Below, piece by piece: positions 15,987 to 24,683 of a DNA stretch of 64,000 nucleotides. The stretch is from Candidatus Ruminococcus intestinipullorum (GTDB taxonomy: Bacteria > Bacillota > Clostridia > Lachnospirales > Lachnospiraceae), in the NCBI GenBank assembly GCA_018883985.1, contig JAHLFA010000059.1, forward strand, positions 62,001 to 126,000, written 5' to 3'. A program made the position numbers and the translations under genes. How positions within the stretch are numbered: the stretch's first letter is position 1; every line of letters begins with the position of its first letter. The notes under the pieces are model-generated. The model was not told where the DNA came from and made no database searches. It was given only the letters and a program-made list of their open reading frames with translations.

Positions 15987-17039
15987 ATGAAATTTATTCA
16001 CATTGCTGATGTACATCTAGGAGCATTGCCAGATGCAGGCAAGGCTTACTCGAAAGAGCGTGGAAAAGAATTATGGGAAACATTTGCAAAAGTAATTCAA
16101 ATTTGTGAAGAAGAGAAAGTAGATTTTTTATTTATTGCTGGAGATTTTTTTCATAGACAACCTTTAAAAAAAGAGCTAAAGGAAGTAAATTACTATTTTT
16201 CTAAATTGTCACAGACAAGGGTTATTCTAATAGCAGGAAATCACGATTATGTAAAATCAGATTCCCAATATCACAATTTTCCGTGGAATGATAATGTATA
16301 TTTTTTAATAGAAGAGAACCCCAAATGCCTTGTATTTGAGGATGTTGCAACTTCAGTAACAGGATTTAGTTATAAAAATCGTGAAATTAAAGAACCAAAA
16401 TATGATGTGATTGTGCCTAAAAAACATGCAAAATATGAAGTTCTAATAGCTCATGGTGGTGATGAGAAACATATTCCAATAAAAAGAGAGTATTTGGAGA
16501 AAGTAGGATTTGATTACATTGCCTTAGGACATATTCATAAACCTCAAATTCTGGTAGAAAATAAAGCTGCCTATGCAGGGGCATTGGAACCTATTGATAG
16601 AAATGATACAGGAAAACATGGGTATATAAAAGGGGAAATCACACGAAATGGGACAAAGATTTGCTTTGTACCTTTGGCAAAAAGAGAGTATAAGCATTTT
16701 ATTTTTCCTATAAAAAGAGATATGACAAACGCATCAATAAAAGAAGCACTTATAAAAATTGTAGAGAAATATGGACAGCAAAATATGTATAAATTTATTT
16801 TGCGAGGAACGAGGGATCCAGAAATTGAGCTTGATACAGAATCAATGGATGTTATGGGAAATATTTTAGAAGTTGTAGATGAAACCATACCAGATTATGA
16901 TTTTGAAAAGCTTGCTCTACAAAATCAGGATAATTTAATTGGTGCCTATATACAAGCATTCGAGGGATGCGAAGAGGGTAGTATAGAATATGAGGCATTA
17001 TGTGAAGGGGTACATGCACTTATGGAGAATAGGAGATAA
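15987..17039 (+). CDS. SbcD/YhaO-like DNA repair metallophosphoesterase
   Basis: A 350-residue two-metal phosphoesterase of the SbcD/Mre11 group. The metal-binding motifs are in order: ADVHLGAL (about 7-14), AGDFFHR (about 51-57), AGNHDYV (about 81-87), AHGGDE and LGHIHKP. It overlaps the sequence leading into a YhaN-like ATPase by operon position (10 bases apart). This matches the YhaO-YhaN pair of Bacillus, thought to process DNA ends much like SbcD-SbcC. ATG 15987 follows GGAGAGGGGGGT with a long gap. Nuclease activity is by homology only. Confidence 0.85.
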   Translation: MKFIHIADVHLGALPDAGKAYSKERGKELWETFAKVIQICEEEKVDFLFIAGDFFHRQPLKKELKEVNYYFSKLSQTRVILIAGNHDYVKSDSQYHNFPWNDNVYFLIEENPKCLVFEDVATSVTGFSYKNREIKEPKYDVIVPKKHAKYEVLIAHGGDEKHIPIKREYLEKVGFDYIALGHIHKPQILVENKAAYAGALEPIDRNDTGKHGYIKGEITRNGTKICFVPLAKREYKHFIFPIKRDMTNASIKEALIKIVEKYGQQNMYKFILRGTRDPEIELDTESMDVMGNILEVVDETIPDYDFEKLALQNQDNLIGAYIQAFEGCEEGSIEYEALCEGVHALMENRR

Positions 17040-17049
17040 AAAGGAAAAT

Positions 17050-18543
17050 ATGGAGATTAAAGAGCTATATATTAAGAACTTTGGGAAATTTTCTGAGCAG
17101 CACTTTTTAATCCAAGAAGGAATTCATATTTTCTATGGTGAAAATGAATACGGAAAATCTACAATTTATGCTTTTATAAAGGCAATGCTATTTGGTTTAG
17201 AAAGAGCAAGAGGAAAGGCAGCTCTTAATGATGAATTTCGGCGTTATGAACCGTGGGATAATCCGAACTACTATGCAGGAGTAATAAGGTTTCGCTGTGG
17301 AGAACGTTTTTTTCGTTTAGAACGTAGATTTGACCGTTATACGAAAGGTGCAGAGTTGATTTGCGAAAATGATGGGGAAGAGCTTTCTGTTGAGCAGGGG
17401 GATTTAGATATTCTATTAGAGGGCATGACAGCCACATCGTTTCAAAATATAGCTGCAATAGGGCAACTTACTGCGAAGCCTGGGCAAAGCCTAGCATCAG
17501 AATTACAAAATTATGCAGCAAATTCTTATGAAACGGGTAGTAATGGTGTTGATTTAGATGGAACAAGACAGGCATTAAAAAGCAGAAAAAAGGAAGTAGA
17601 ACAGAAAATAAAAAGGTTAAAGCTAGAGCGAGAGGCGAAGAGAGAGAAGATACTAGAAAAGATAGCAGATGTAGATGCAGAAATTATGCAGTTAAAGGAA
17701 AAGATAGAAAATAGGAGGTATGTGGGGAGTAAGCAGGAATTACAACAAGAAGAACAATGGGATGCAAAAAATATAAAGATGTTAGGTATCATAACTTTTA
17801 TAATTTTGGTGGTATCCTTATTGTTGAAAAATATTTTTCCAGCATTGATATGGTTTGTATTAGGTGGTGGAATTTTTGGGATGCAAATAAAAAAACGAAA
17901 GCAAAGAAATACTTCTATTAAAAAAGAAAACGAAAAGATACAGCAAAAAATTCAATGGGAAATACAATATATAAAAGATGTATTAAAGGAAAAAGAGATT
18001 GTTCAAAATAATCTGCGAGAAGATTTGGAAGAGTTAGAGGATATTCCCAAAGAAGAGCGTATGCTAAAAAAGACATGGTCTGCATTAGAGCTATCCGAGA
18101 AAACACTAGACGAGGCTTCCCGTTCTATGTCAAAAGGATTTGGGCAGCTTTTAAATGAAAAAGCATCTGAAATATTAGAGCAAATTACAGATGGGAAATA
18201 CAATAGGCTTTTTATAGAGAATGGTTTGGAACTGGTTGTTCTTACACAGGGAAAGCGTATTCAGGCAGATAGATTAAGTAGAGGAACATTAGAGCAAATT
18301 TACTTTTCTTTACGAATGGCTATTTTAGATATTTTATATGAGGACAAGATACCCGTTATATTTGATGATGCATTTGCATTTTATGACGACAAAAGGCTGA
18401 AATCTACCTTAAAATGGTTGAGGGAACAGTCAAGACAAGTTATAATATTTAGTTGCCAAAAGCGTGAAACTGAAATTCTAGATGAATTGGAAGAAGAGCA
18501 GTTTAAATCTGAATATTCATGGGAAGGAAAAGCTTTGATATGA
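17050..18543 (+). CDS. YhaN-like SMC-type ATPase, partner of the upstream nuclease
   Basis: A 497-residue ATPase. The start is ATG 17050 behind AAAAAGG; an in-frame ATG at 16990 lies inside the upstream gene. Walker A is GENEYGKST (about 30-38). Residues about 170-240 and 295-345 form charged coiled coil. Between them lie two hydrophobic segments (about 240-280) that may hold it at the membrane, as in YhaN. Near the C-terminus are the signature LSRGTLEQIYFSLRMAI and Walker B PVIFDDAF. At about 500 residues it is much shorter than SbcC. It ends in a 4-base overlap with cca. Confidence 0.82.
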   Translation: MEIKELYIKNFGKFSEQHFLIQEGIHIFYGENEYGKSTIYAFIKAMLFGLERARGKAALNDEFRRYEPWDNPNYYAGVIRFRCGERFFRLERRFDRYTKGAELICENDGEELSVEQGDLDILLEGMTATSFQNIAAIGQLTAKPGQSLASELQNYAANSYETGSNGVDLDGTRQALKSRKKEVEQKIKRLKLEREAKREKILEKIADVDAEIMQLKEKIENRRYVGSKQELQQEEQWDAKNIKMLGIITFIILVVSLLLKNIFPALIWFVLGGGIFGMQIKKRKQRNTSIKKENEKIQQKIQWEIQYIKDVLKEKEIVQNNLREDLEELEDIPKEERMLKKTWSALELSEKTLDEASRSMSKGFGQLLNEKASEILEQITDGKYNRLFIENGLELVVLTQGKRIQADRLSRGTLEQIYFSLRMAILDILYEDKIPVIFDDAFAFYDDKRLKSTLKWLREQSRQVIIFSCQKRETEILDELEEEQFKSEYSWEGKALI

Positions 18544-19874
18544 AAATAGAAATGCCAAGAAAAGTGGTTTTAATTATAACAAATCTTCAGCAACACGGAT
18601 ATGAAGCGTATGCAGTGGGTGGGTGTGTTAGAGATTCTATATTGAATCGTACACCAGAAGATTGGGATATTACAACATCTGCAAAACCAGAGGAAATCAA
18701 GCAATTATTCCGAAGAACTGTAGATACAGGAATAGAGCATGGGACGGTAACTGTGCTAATTGGTCGGGATGCATTTGAGGTTACAACTTACAGAGTGGAT
18801 GGGAAATATGAGGATAGCAGACATCCAACAGAGGTTACATTTACCAATCAGTTGGAAGAGGATTTAAAGAGAAGAGATTTTACTATTAATGCAATGGCAT
18901 ACAATGATCAGGTGCGTCTTGTAGACGTATTTGGGGGAATGAAAGACTTAAATTATCATTTAATTCGTTGCGTTGGAGAGCCTAGAGAGCGATTTTCGGA
19001 AGATGCTCTTCGGATTTTACGTGCCGTACGTTTTTCTGCACAACTAGCATTTCCAATTGAGTTAGAAACTGCCGATGCAATTCGGGAATTGGTACCGACC
19101 TTGGCGAATATTAGTGCAGAGCGTATACAGACAGAATTGGTAAAACTTTTAGTGTCCGATCATCCAGAATATATTAAAACAGCATACGAATTAGGGATTA
19201 CAAAAGTCATTTTACCAGAGTGGGATGCCATGGTAGGAGTAGGGCAGAATACACCTCACCATAAATATGATGTGGCTGAGCATACAATTCATGCATTGCA
19301 GAATGTGAAGAATGATAAAGTATTACGTTTGGTTATGTTATTCCATGATATGGGGAAACCAGTTATGAAAACCACAGATGAGAATGGAAGAGATCACTTC
19401 AAAGGACATGCTGCAGTTAGTGAAGAAATAGCCAGAACAGTTATGAAGAGATTAAAATTTGATAATGAAACCATTCGTAAAGTGACGAAATTAGTTTATT
19501 ATCATGATTATAGAATGGAGCCAAATGCCCAAAATGTGCGTAAGGCAATGCATCTTATTGGGACGGAGCTTTTCCCATATTATTTAGCAATTCGACTTGC
19601 AGATACCATGGCACAAAGCGGATATCAAAAGAGAGAGAAACTAGAAAATCTAATAGAAATTAGAAAGCATTTTATCAATGCATTAAGAAATAGAGAATGC
19701 GTTTCCTTAAAAATGTTGGCTGTAACAGGTCGGGATTTGATTGCACTAGGAATGGAGCCAGGCAAACAGCTTGGGGAAATGTTAGATGAGTTATTAGAAA
19801 AAGTGATATTGGATCCAAAATTCAATAAAAAGGAACAATTGTGCAGCTATGTCAAAGAAAAGCTAAGTCATTAG
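18540..19874 (+). CDS. cca: CCA-adding tRNA nucleotidyltransferase with HD domain
   Basis: Adds or repairs the 3' CCA of tRNAs; the tRNA genes in this window lack encoded CCA. ATG 18540 overlaps the stop of the upstream gene (ATGA); ATG 18519 has no ribosome site. The class II polymerase-beta head shows YAVGGCVRDSIL (about 22-33) and the catalytic Asp41/Asp43 in EDWDIT. RRDFTINAMAYN and RFSEDALRILRAVRFSAQL are the neck motifs. A C-terminal HD phosphohydrolase-like domain has LFHDMGKP and HAAVSEEIAR. 444 residues, normal for the HD-fused Firmicute form. Confidence 0.93.
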   Translation: MKIEMPRKVVLIITNLQQHGYEAYAVGGCVRDSILNRTPEDWDITTSAKPEEIKQLFRRTVDTGIEHGTVTVLIGRDAFEVTTYRVDGKYEDSRHPTEVTFTNQLEEDLKRRDFTINAMAYNDQVRLVDVFGGMKDLNYHLIRCVGEPRERFSEDALRILRAVRFSAQLAFPIELETADAIRELVPTLANISAERIQTELVKLLVSDHPEYIKTAYELGITKVILPEWDAMVGVGQNTPHHKYDVAEHTIHALQNVKNDKVLRLVMLFHDMGKPVMKTTDENGRDHFKGHAAVSEEIARTVMKRLKFDNETIRKVTKLVYYHDYRMEPNAQNVRKAMHLIGTELFPYYLAIRLADTMAQSGYQKREKLENLIEIRKHFINALRNRECVSLKMLAVTGRDLIALGMEPGKQLGEMLDELLEKVILDPKFNKKEQLCSYVKEKLSH

Positions 19875-19884
19875 CATACTTTTA

Positions 19885-19933
19885 CCCCTACATTCATAGG
19901 TTAGAAAGAGTTATGATTTGTAGAATGTAGGGG
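19885..19933 (+). promoter_or_regulatory. Inverted repeat masking the ribosome site of the spore-coat gene
   Basis: CCCCTACATTC (19885-19895) and GAATGTAGGGG (19923-19933) are perfect complements of 11 bp. The right arm contains the ribosome site AGGGGG that lies just before ATG 19940. CATAGGTTA (19895-19903) between the arms resembles a sigma-K -10 box. If transcription starts after that box, the left arm would not be in the RNA and the dyad would act as an operator instead. Confidence 0.5.
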
Positions 19934-19939
19934 GCTATC

Positions 19940-20929
19940 ATGAGAGAGTATGAATTAGAAGTCTTAGAACAATATGATATAGAAGTAATTAATACCCACA
20001 AGGTGAGAGGTGCATATTTTTGCGAAACGAAAGAAGGGCTATTTCTTTTGAAAGAGGCAGAAATTTCAGAGGGCAGAGCTTCATTTATGTATCAACTTCA
20101 AAGACATTTAGAGAGTGCCTATGGAATGAAGGTTGATACACCTTTGCATACAAAAGAGGGGGAGCTTTTTAGTGTTTTGCCAGATGGGACGAAGTATATT
20201 TTGAAGAAATGGTTCGGGGGAAGAGAATGTGATGTTCGCAGAGAGCGAGATATTCTAGAGGCATCTTCTCATTTAGCATTGCTTCATAGTCGAATGAATT
20301 GGAGCGAAGAAACACCACTTCCATATGTAGGGCGTAGTGTGCTAACAGAAATGCAGGGCCATAATAGAGAATTGAAGAAAGTTCGGACGTTTGTTAGAAA
20401 TCGAGTAAAGAAAAATGAATTTGAATATCGTTTTCTAGAAAATTTTGATGCTATGTATCGTATTGCCCAACAGGTCACAGCACGTATGGCAAGTTCAGAG
20501 TATCAGGAATTGTATTTAGATAGTATGAAACGGGGAGCCTTGGTGCATGGAAGTTATAATTATCACAATATTTTATTTTCACAAGGCAAAGTTGTGGTAG
20601 CAAATTTTGAGCATTTCCGTAAAGATATACAAGTTCAAGATCTATATTATTTTTTACGCAAAGCAATGGAAAAGTATCAGTGGGAAGAGCAAATAGGCAG
20701 ACAATTATTAGAAGCATATGAAAGTATTCGACCTTTAGAGAAAAGAGAAAAAGACTATCTAGCACTTCATTTGGCATATCCAGAAAAGTTTTGGAAGGTT
20801 GTAAATGCATATGCCAACTCTAATAAAGCATGGATTTCAGATAAAAGTTTAGAAAAACTTCAGATAGCTATAAGCCAATCAAAGGTAAAAGAGTTGTTTC
20901 TAGAAAAGATATTTGCTTTCCATTTATAG
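19940..20929 (+). CDS. CotS-family spore coat protein (kinase-like fold)
   Basis: A 329-residue member of the CotS/CotI group, which shares the aminoglycoside-phosphotransferase fold and sits in the spore coat. Visible features: the N-terminal VRGAYFCETKEGLFLLK lobe, PDGTKYILKKWFGGRECDVR, LALLHSRMNW and LVHGSYNYHNILFSQGKVV (the H-x-x-x-x-N position of the catalytic loop), then VANFEHFRKDIQVQDLYYFL. It supports a spore-forming host. It is flanked by cca and phosphoglucomutase with no obvious partner. Whether the kinase fold is active is unknown. Confidence 0.85.
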   Translation: MREYELEVLEQYDIEVINTHKVRGAYFCETKEGLFLLKEAEISEGRASFMYQLQRHLESAYGMKVDTPLHTKEGELFSVLPDGTKYILKKWFGGRECDVRRERDILEASSHLALLHSRMNWSEETPLPYVGRSVLTEMQGHNRELKKVRTFVRNRVKKNEFEYRFLENFDAMYRIAQQVTARMASSEYQELYLDSMKRGALVHGSYNYHNILFSQGKVVVANFEHFRKDIQVQDLYYFLRKAMEKYQWEEQIGRQLLEAYESIRPLEKREKDYLALHLAYPEKFWKVVNAYANSNKAWISDKSLEKLQIAISQSKVKELFLEKIFAFHL

Positions 20930-20976
20930 CTACCTGTTGTATAATAAGAACAATAATATTTGTAGGAGGTACTACT

Positions 20977-22707
20977 ATGAGTTATAGAGAAAGGTATGAG
21001 GAGTGGTTGTCAAATCCTTATTTTGATGCACAGACAAAAGCAGAGCTTGAAAGTATTAAAGAGGATGAAAAAGAGATTAAAGAACGGTTTTATACAGATT
21101 TGGAGTTTGGAACAGCTGGATTAAGGGGAATTATTGGAGCTGGAACAAACCGTATGAATATCTATACCGTTAGAAAAGCAACACAGGGATTGGCAAATTA
21201 TATTTTAAAAGGTCAAAACGAACAAAAAGGGGTTGTAATTGCTTTTGATTCTCGCCGTATGTCAACAGAATTTGCACAAGAAGCAGCATGCTGTTTGGCA
21301 TCTAACGGGATTAAAGCATATATCTTTGATGCGCTAAGACCTACACCAGAATTATCTTATGCTGTAAGAGAATTGGGTTGTATTGCAGGGATTAATATTA
21401 CAGCAAGTCATAATCCACCAGAATATAATGGGTATAAGGTTTATTGGGAAGATGGTGCTCAAATCACACCTCCACATGATAAAGGAATTATGGATGAGGT
21501 GAAGTCTTTAGAAGATTATACAACGATGAAGACTATGAGTATTGAGGCTGCAAAAGAGGCTGGACTTTATGAAGTAATTGGGCAAAAAATTGATGATTCT
21601 TACATAGAAGAATTGAAGAAACAAGTTTTACATCAAGATGCAATTGACGCTGTTGGAAAAGATATTAAGATTGTATACAGTCCTTTGCATGGAACAGGGA
21701 ATATTCCAGCACGTAGAATCTTGAAAGAGCTTGGATTTGAAAATGTCTATGTAGTAAAAGAACAAGAGCTTCCAGATGGAGAATTTCCAACAGTATCTTA
21801 TCCAAATCCAGAGTCTGAGGAAGCTTTTGAATTGGGGTTAAAATTAGCAAAAGAAGTAGATGCAGACATTGTATTAGCAACAGATCCAGATGCGGATAGA
21901 TTGGGAGTACGTGTAAAAGATAAGAATGGGGTATATCATACACTAACAGGTAATATGTCAGGTTGTTTATTGGCAGATTATGAAATTAGCCAAAGAAAGG
22001 CTTTAAAAGGGCTTCCAGAAGATGGATATTTAATAAAAACAATTGTTACAACAAACATGGCGGATGCGATTGCTAAGTATTACGAAGCTGGTTTAATTGA
22101 AGTTTTAACTGGATTTAAATATATTGGACAGCAGATTCTAGGATTTGAAACAACTGGAAAAGGGAATTATTTATTTGGATTTGAGGAAAGTTATGGCTGC
22201 TTAATAGGTACTTATGCAAGAGATAAGGACGCAATTGTAGCAACAATGGCATTGTGTGAGGCAGCAGCATATTATAAGACGAAAGATATGACTCTTTGGG
22301 ATGCCATGATTGAGATGTATGAAAGATATGGATATTATAAAGATGATATTCAGTCTATCACATTAAAGGGAATTGAGGGACTTGCGAAAATACAGGAAAT
22401 TCTAGATACTTTACGTAAGAATCCTCCAACAAAGATTGCAGAGTATGAAGTTCTTAAAGCAAGAGATTACAAAGCAGATACAATTCATGATATGCAAACA
22501 GGTGAGGTAACTAAAACAGGACTTCCAAGTTCTAATGTTCTTTACTATGACTTGTCTGATGATGCTTGGTTGTGCGTTCGCCCATCAGGAACAGAACCAA
22601 AGGTAAAATTCTACTATGGTGTAAAGGGTTGTTCATTAGAGGATGCAGATCAGAAGTCAGAAGCACTAGGAAAAGAAGTTTTGGCAATGATTGATAGGAT
22701 GTTATAG
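20977..22707 (+). CDS. Phosphoglucomutase/phosphomannomutase (phospho-sugar mutase)
   Basis: Interconverts glucose-1- and glucose-6-phosphate (or the mannose forms), linking glycolysis to glycan precursors. The 576 residues match PgcA-type enzymes. Motifs: FGTAGLRGIIG, the phosphoserine loop TASHNPPEYNG (Ser144), the metal loop TDPDADRLG (about 307-315), the sugar loop GFEESYG, and the phosphate-binding loop RPSGTEPKVKFYYG near the C-terminus. ATG 20977 follows GTAGGAGGTACTACT. Single gene with intact catalytic residues. Confidence 0.93.
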   Translation: MSYRERYEEWLSNPYFDAQTKAELESIKEDEKEIKERFYTDLEFGTAGLRGIIGAGTNRMNIYTVRKATQGLANYILKGQNEQKGVVIAFDSRRMSTEFAQEAACCLASNGIKAYIFDALRPTPELSYAVRELGCIAGINITASHNPPEYNGYKVYWEDGAQITPPHDKGIMDEVKSLEDYTTMKTMSIEAAKEAGLYEVIGQKIDDSYIEELKKQVLHQDAIDAVGKDIKIVYSPLHGTGNIPARRILKELGFENVYVVKEQELPDGEFPTVSYPNPESEEAFELGLKLAKEVDADIVLATDPDADRLGVRVKDKNGVYHTLTGNMSGCLLADYEISQRKALKGLPEDGYLIKTIVTTNMADAIAKYYEAGLIEVLTGFKYIGQQILGFETTGKGNYLFGFEESYGCLIGTYARDKDAIVATMALCEAAAYYKTKDMTLWDAMIEMYERYGYYKDDIQSITLKGIEGLAKIQEILDTLRKNPPTKIAEYEVLKARDYKADTIHDMQTGEVTKTGLPSSNVLYYDLSDDAWLCVRPSGTEPKVKFYYGVKGCSLEDADQKSEALGKEVLAMIDRML

Positions 22708-22727
22708 AGTAAATCGAATGAAACTTC

Positions 22728-22756
22728 TTGACAAAAATAGCATAAGCAGTTATAAC
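22728..22756 (+). promoter_or_regulatory. sigma-A type promoter for the HU gene
   Basis: TTGACA (22728-22733), 17-base spacer, TATAAC (22751-22756), 92 bases before the HU start codon. Confidence 0.8.
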
Positions 22757-22847
22757 AGTACAGAAGGGTATCGACATGTATAACGGTAGGCATGCGGCCT
22801 TTACCAATTTTATAGAATAATTTTAAATAATAAGGAGGAATTAATTC

Positions 22848-23123
22848 ATGAATAAGACAGAATTAATCGCAGCAATTGCTGAGCAGGCAGAACTTTCTAA
22901 GAAAGATGCAGAAAAAGCATTAAAAGCATTTATAGATGTTGTTACAGAGCAGTTGAAAGCAGGAGAAAAAGTACAGCTAGTAGGATTTGGTACTTTTGAA
23001 GTAAGCGAAAGAGCAGCAAGAGAAGGAAGAAATCCTCAGACAGGTAAGACTATGAAGATTGCAGCTTGCAAAGCTCCTAAGTTCAAAGCTGGAAAAGCAT
23101 TGAAAGATGCTGTAAACGAGTAA
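22848..23123 (+). CDS. hup: HU-family DNA-binding protein
   Basis: A 91-residue histone-like nucleoid protein that bends and compacts DNA. It has the full HU pattern: [51 protein letters not shown] and the DNA-inserting arm [12 protein letters not shown] with the conserved Pro. ATG 22848 follows AAGGAGG. It has its own strong promoter and precedes rqcP, a common Firmicute arrangement (hup-rqcP-yabP-yabQ-divIC). Confidence 0.96.
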   Translation: MNKTELIAAIAEQAELSKKDAEKALKAFIDVVTEQLKAGEKVQLVGFGTFEVSERAAREGRNPQTGKTMKIAACKAPKFKAGKALKDAVNE

Positions 23124-23148
23124 GAATTATTAAGATAGAATAGAATGA

Positions 23149-23188
23149 GAGAGTACAGTTGGACAAGTTTCTGATTGTATTCTCTTTT
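23149..23188 (+). terminator. Possible terminator after HU
   Basis: GAGAGTACA pairs with TGTATTCTC (one G-T pair) around an 18-base loop, followed by TTTTC. The loop is long, so termination would be partial. Confidence 0.4.
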
Positions 23189-23204
23189 CATATAGGAGGA
23201 CGTT

Positions 23205-23444
23205 ATGAGATTAGATAAGTTTTTGAAAGTATCTAGATTGATTAAACGAAGAACAGTAGCCAATGAAGCCTGCGATGCTGGGAGAGTGCTTGTCAATGGC
23301 AAACCAGCGAAAGCCTCTGTAAAAGTGAAAGTTGGAGATATTATAGAAATACAATTTGGTACAAAGACAGTAAAGGCAGAAGTATTAGATCTTCAGGAAA
23401 CAACTAAGAAAGAAGAAGCCAAAGAACTATTTCGATATTTGTAG
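23205..23444 (+). CDS. rqcP: S4-domain ribosome quality-control factor RqcP (YabO)
   Basis: A 79-residue S4 RNA-binding protein. The S4 motif covers residues 1-60: MRLDKFLKVSRLIKRRTVA, then ACDAGRVLVNGKPAK and VKVGDIIEIQFG. RqcP binds the stalled 50S subunit with RqcH and helps add alanine tails to unfinished proteins. Position between HU and yabP fits yabO of Bacillus. ATG 23205 follows TAGGAGGACGTT. Confidence 0.92.
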   Translation: MRLDKFLKVSRLIKRRTVANEACDAGRVLVNGKPAKASVKVKVGDIIEIQFGTKTVKAEVLDLQETTKKEEAKELFRYL

Positions 23445-23556
23445 TTTCCGTGTATAAAAGAGTCTTCCCTCTCATATATATAAAAAAGGTCATTATTTGT
23501 GGACAGAGTGTGACTAAAAGAAATATATCAAAAGCAGAGAGTGGAGGAAGATGTGT

Positions 23557-23844
23557 ATGGATGAACGACAGATGCCGATGAAATCGCATAAATTAGTTGT
23601 AAATAATAGAAAGACGAGTACAGTAACAGGAGTTTTGGATGTATTGTCTTTTGATTTAAATGAGATTCTTTTAGAAACAGAGCAAGGGATGCTTATGGTG
23701 AAAGGATCCGATTTACATGTGAATCGTTTGAGCGTAGAAAAAGGAGAAGTTGATCTTTCAGGAAATATAGATAGCATTGCATATTCAGGAGTAAATCAAG
23801 GGCATAAGCAAGGGGAAGCTTTTTTTGCCAAATTATTTAAATAG
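23557..23844 (+). CDS. yabP: Sporulation protein YabP
   Basis: A 95-residue YabP-family protein needed for spore formation at a forespore-engulfment stage. Core pattern: KLVVNNRKTSTVTGVLDVLSFDLNEI, then GMLMVKGSDLHVNRLSVEKGEVDLSGNIDSI. The listed start is the ATG at 23557, nine bases after GGAGG; ATG 23551 is equally in frame but only three bases from it. It is followed 11 bases later by yabQ, the conserved order. Confidence 0.92.
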   Translation: MDERQMPMKSHKLVVNNRKTSTVTGVLDVLSFDLNEILLETEQGMLMVKGSDLHVNRLSVEKGEVDLSGNIDSIAYSGVNQGHKQGEAFFAKLFK

Positions 23845-23855
23845 GTGGAGCATCT

Positions 23856-24170
23856 ATGCTGGGAATAGGAATAGAGGCAATGATTTTTTTGTATGCAGGT
23901 TTAACAGGAATTGTAATATTTTGTAGTTATCAAATATTACGTTTTTTTCGTTATCTTATACCGCATTATCAAATCATTATAAGTATCGAAGATTTTCTCT
24001 TTTGGATTGGAATCAGTGCATATGTCTTTCATCAGATGTACTATACTACATATGGAACAATTCGGTGGTTTTTTATTATAGGAATGCTAGTAGGGGCAGC
24101 CTTATCAGGAGTCCTTTTTATAGTCATTAAAAAAATATATAGGAAAACGAAGAAACATCTTGAAAAATAG
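23856..24170 (+). CDS. yabQ: Spore cortex biosynthesis protein YabQ
   Basis: A 104-residue membrane protein with about four hydrophobic helices (4-25, 44-62, 70-90 and the start of the tail) and a basic C-terminus KKIYRKTKKHLEK. YabQ is needed for cortex formation in the forespore. It lies directly after yabP and before divIC, as in many Firmicutes. ATG 23856 follows GGTGGAGC. It is shorter than the Bacillus form. Confidence 0.85.
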   Translation: MLGIGIEAMIFLYAGLTGIVIFCSYQILRFFRYLIPHYQIIISIEDFLFWIGISAYVFHQMYYTTYGTIRWFFIIGMLVGAALSGVLFIVIKKIYRKTKKHLEK

Positions 24171-24243
24171 AAGAAAAGCATATAATATAATTGCAGTTAG
24201 AAAGATTACATCTAACAAAGAAGAAATGATTGGGTGATGATAC

Positions 24244-24582
24244 ATGGCGGTTCAAAATAATCAAAAGGTGAATCGGCAGAAAAGCCGAAGAAAGAGATCC
24301 GTTTTACAATATCATAAAAAGAGCATGTTGCTTATTAGTATCATTCTTATGTTACTTACAGGAACGGTGACGGTAAGTGCAGTGTCCTTAGAAGAAAAGA
24401 ACAGAGATTACAAAAAGCAAGAAGAAGAACTAGAGGCACAGATTCTTGAGGAAAAGGATCGCTCTGAAAGAATAGAAGAATATAGAGAGTATGTAAAGAC
24501 AGATGACTATGTGAAAGATATTGCTGAAGAAAAGTTGGGATTAGTAGACCCAAATGAGATTATATTTAAGTCAACACAATAG
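24244..24582 (+). CDS. divIC: Septum formation initiator DivIC (FtsB-like)
   Basis: A 112-residue bitopic protein. Residues 1-26 are a basic cytoplasmic tail, about 27-48 a membrane helix, and about 50-85 a leucine/glutamate coiled coil (EEKNRDYKKQEEELEAQI). The C-terminal region DDYVKDIAEEKLGLVDPNE is the DivIC/FtsB signature. It acts with FtsL and DivIB at the division septum. Fifth gene in the hup-rqcP-yabP-yabQ-divIC run; a terminator follows. Confidence 0.9.
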   Translation: MAVQNNQKVNRQKSRRKRSVLQYHKKSMLLISIILMLLTGTVTVSAVSLEEKNRDYKKQEEELEAQILEEKDRSERIEEYREYVKTDDYVKDIAEEKLGLVDPNEIIFKSTQ

Positions 24583-24597
24583 CATTTACAAAAGATA

Positions 24598-24626
24598 AGC
24601 TCCAGGGAATTCCTGGGGCTTTTTGT
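24598..24626 (+). terminator. Rho-independent terminator after divIC
   Basis: AGCTCCAGG and CCTGGGGCT enclose GAATT, then TTTTTG. Confidence 0.8.
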
Positions 24627-24683
24627 ATATTAAAAATAGTGAAATAATGGAATGAAAGAACGAAAGGAGAAGGATATTATCGT

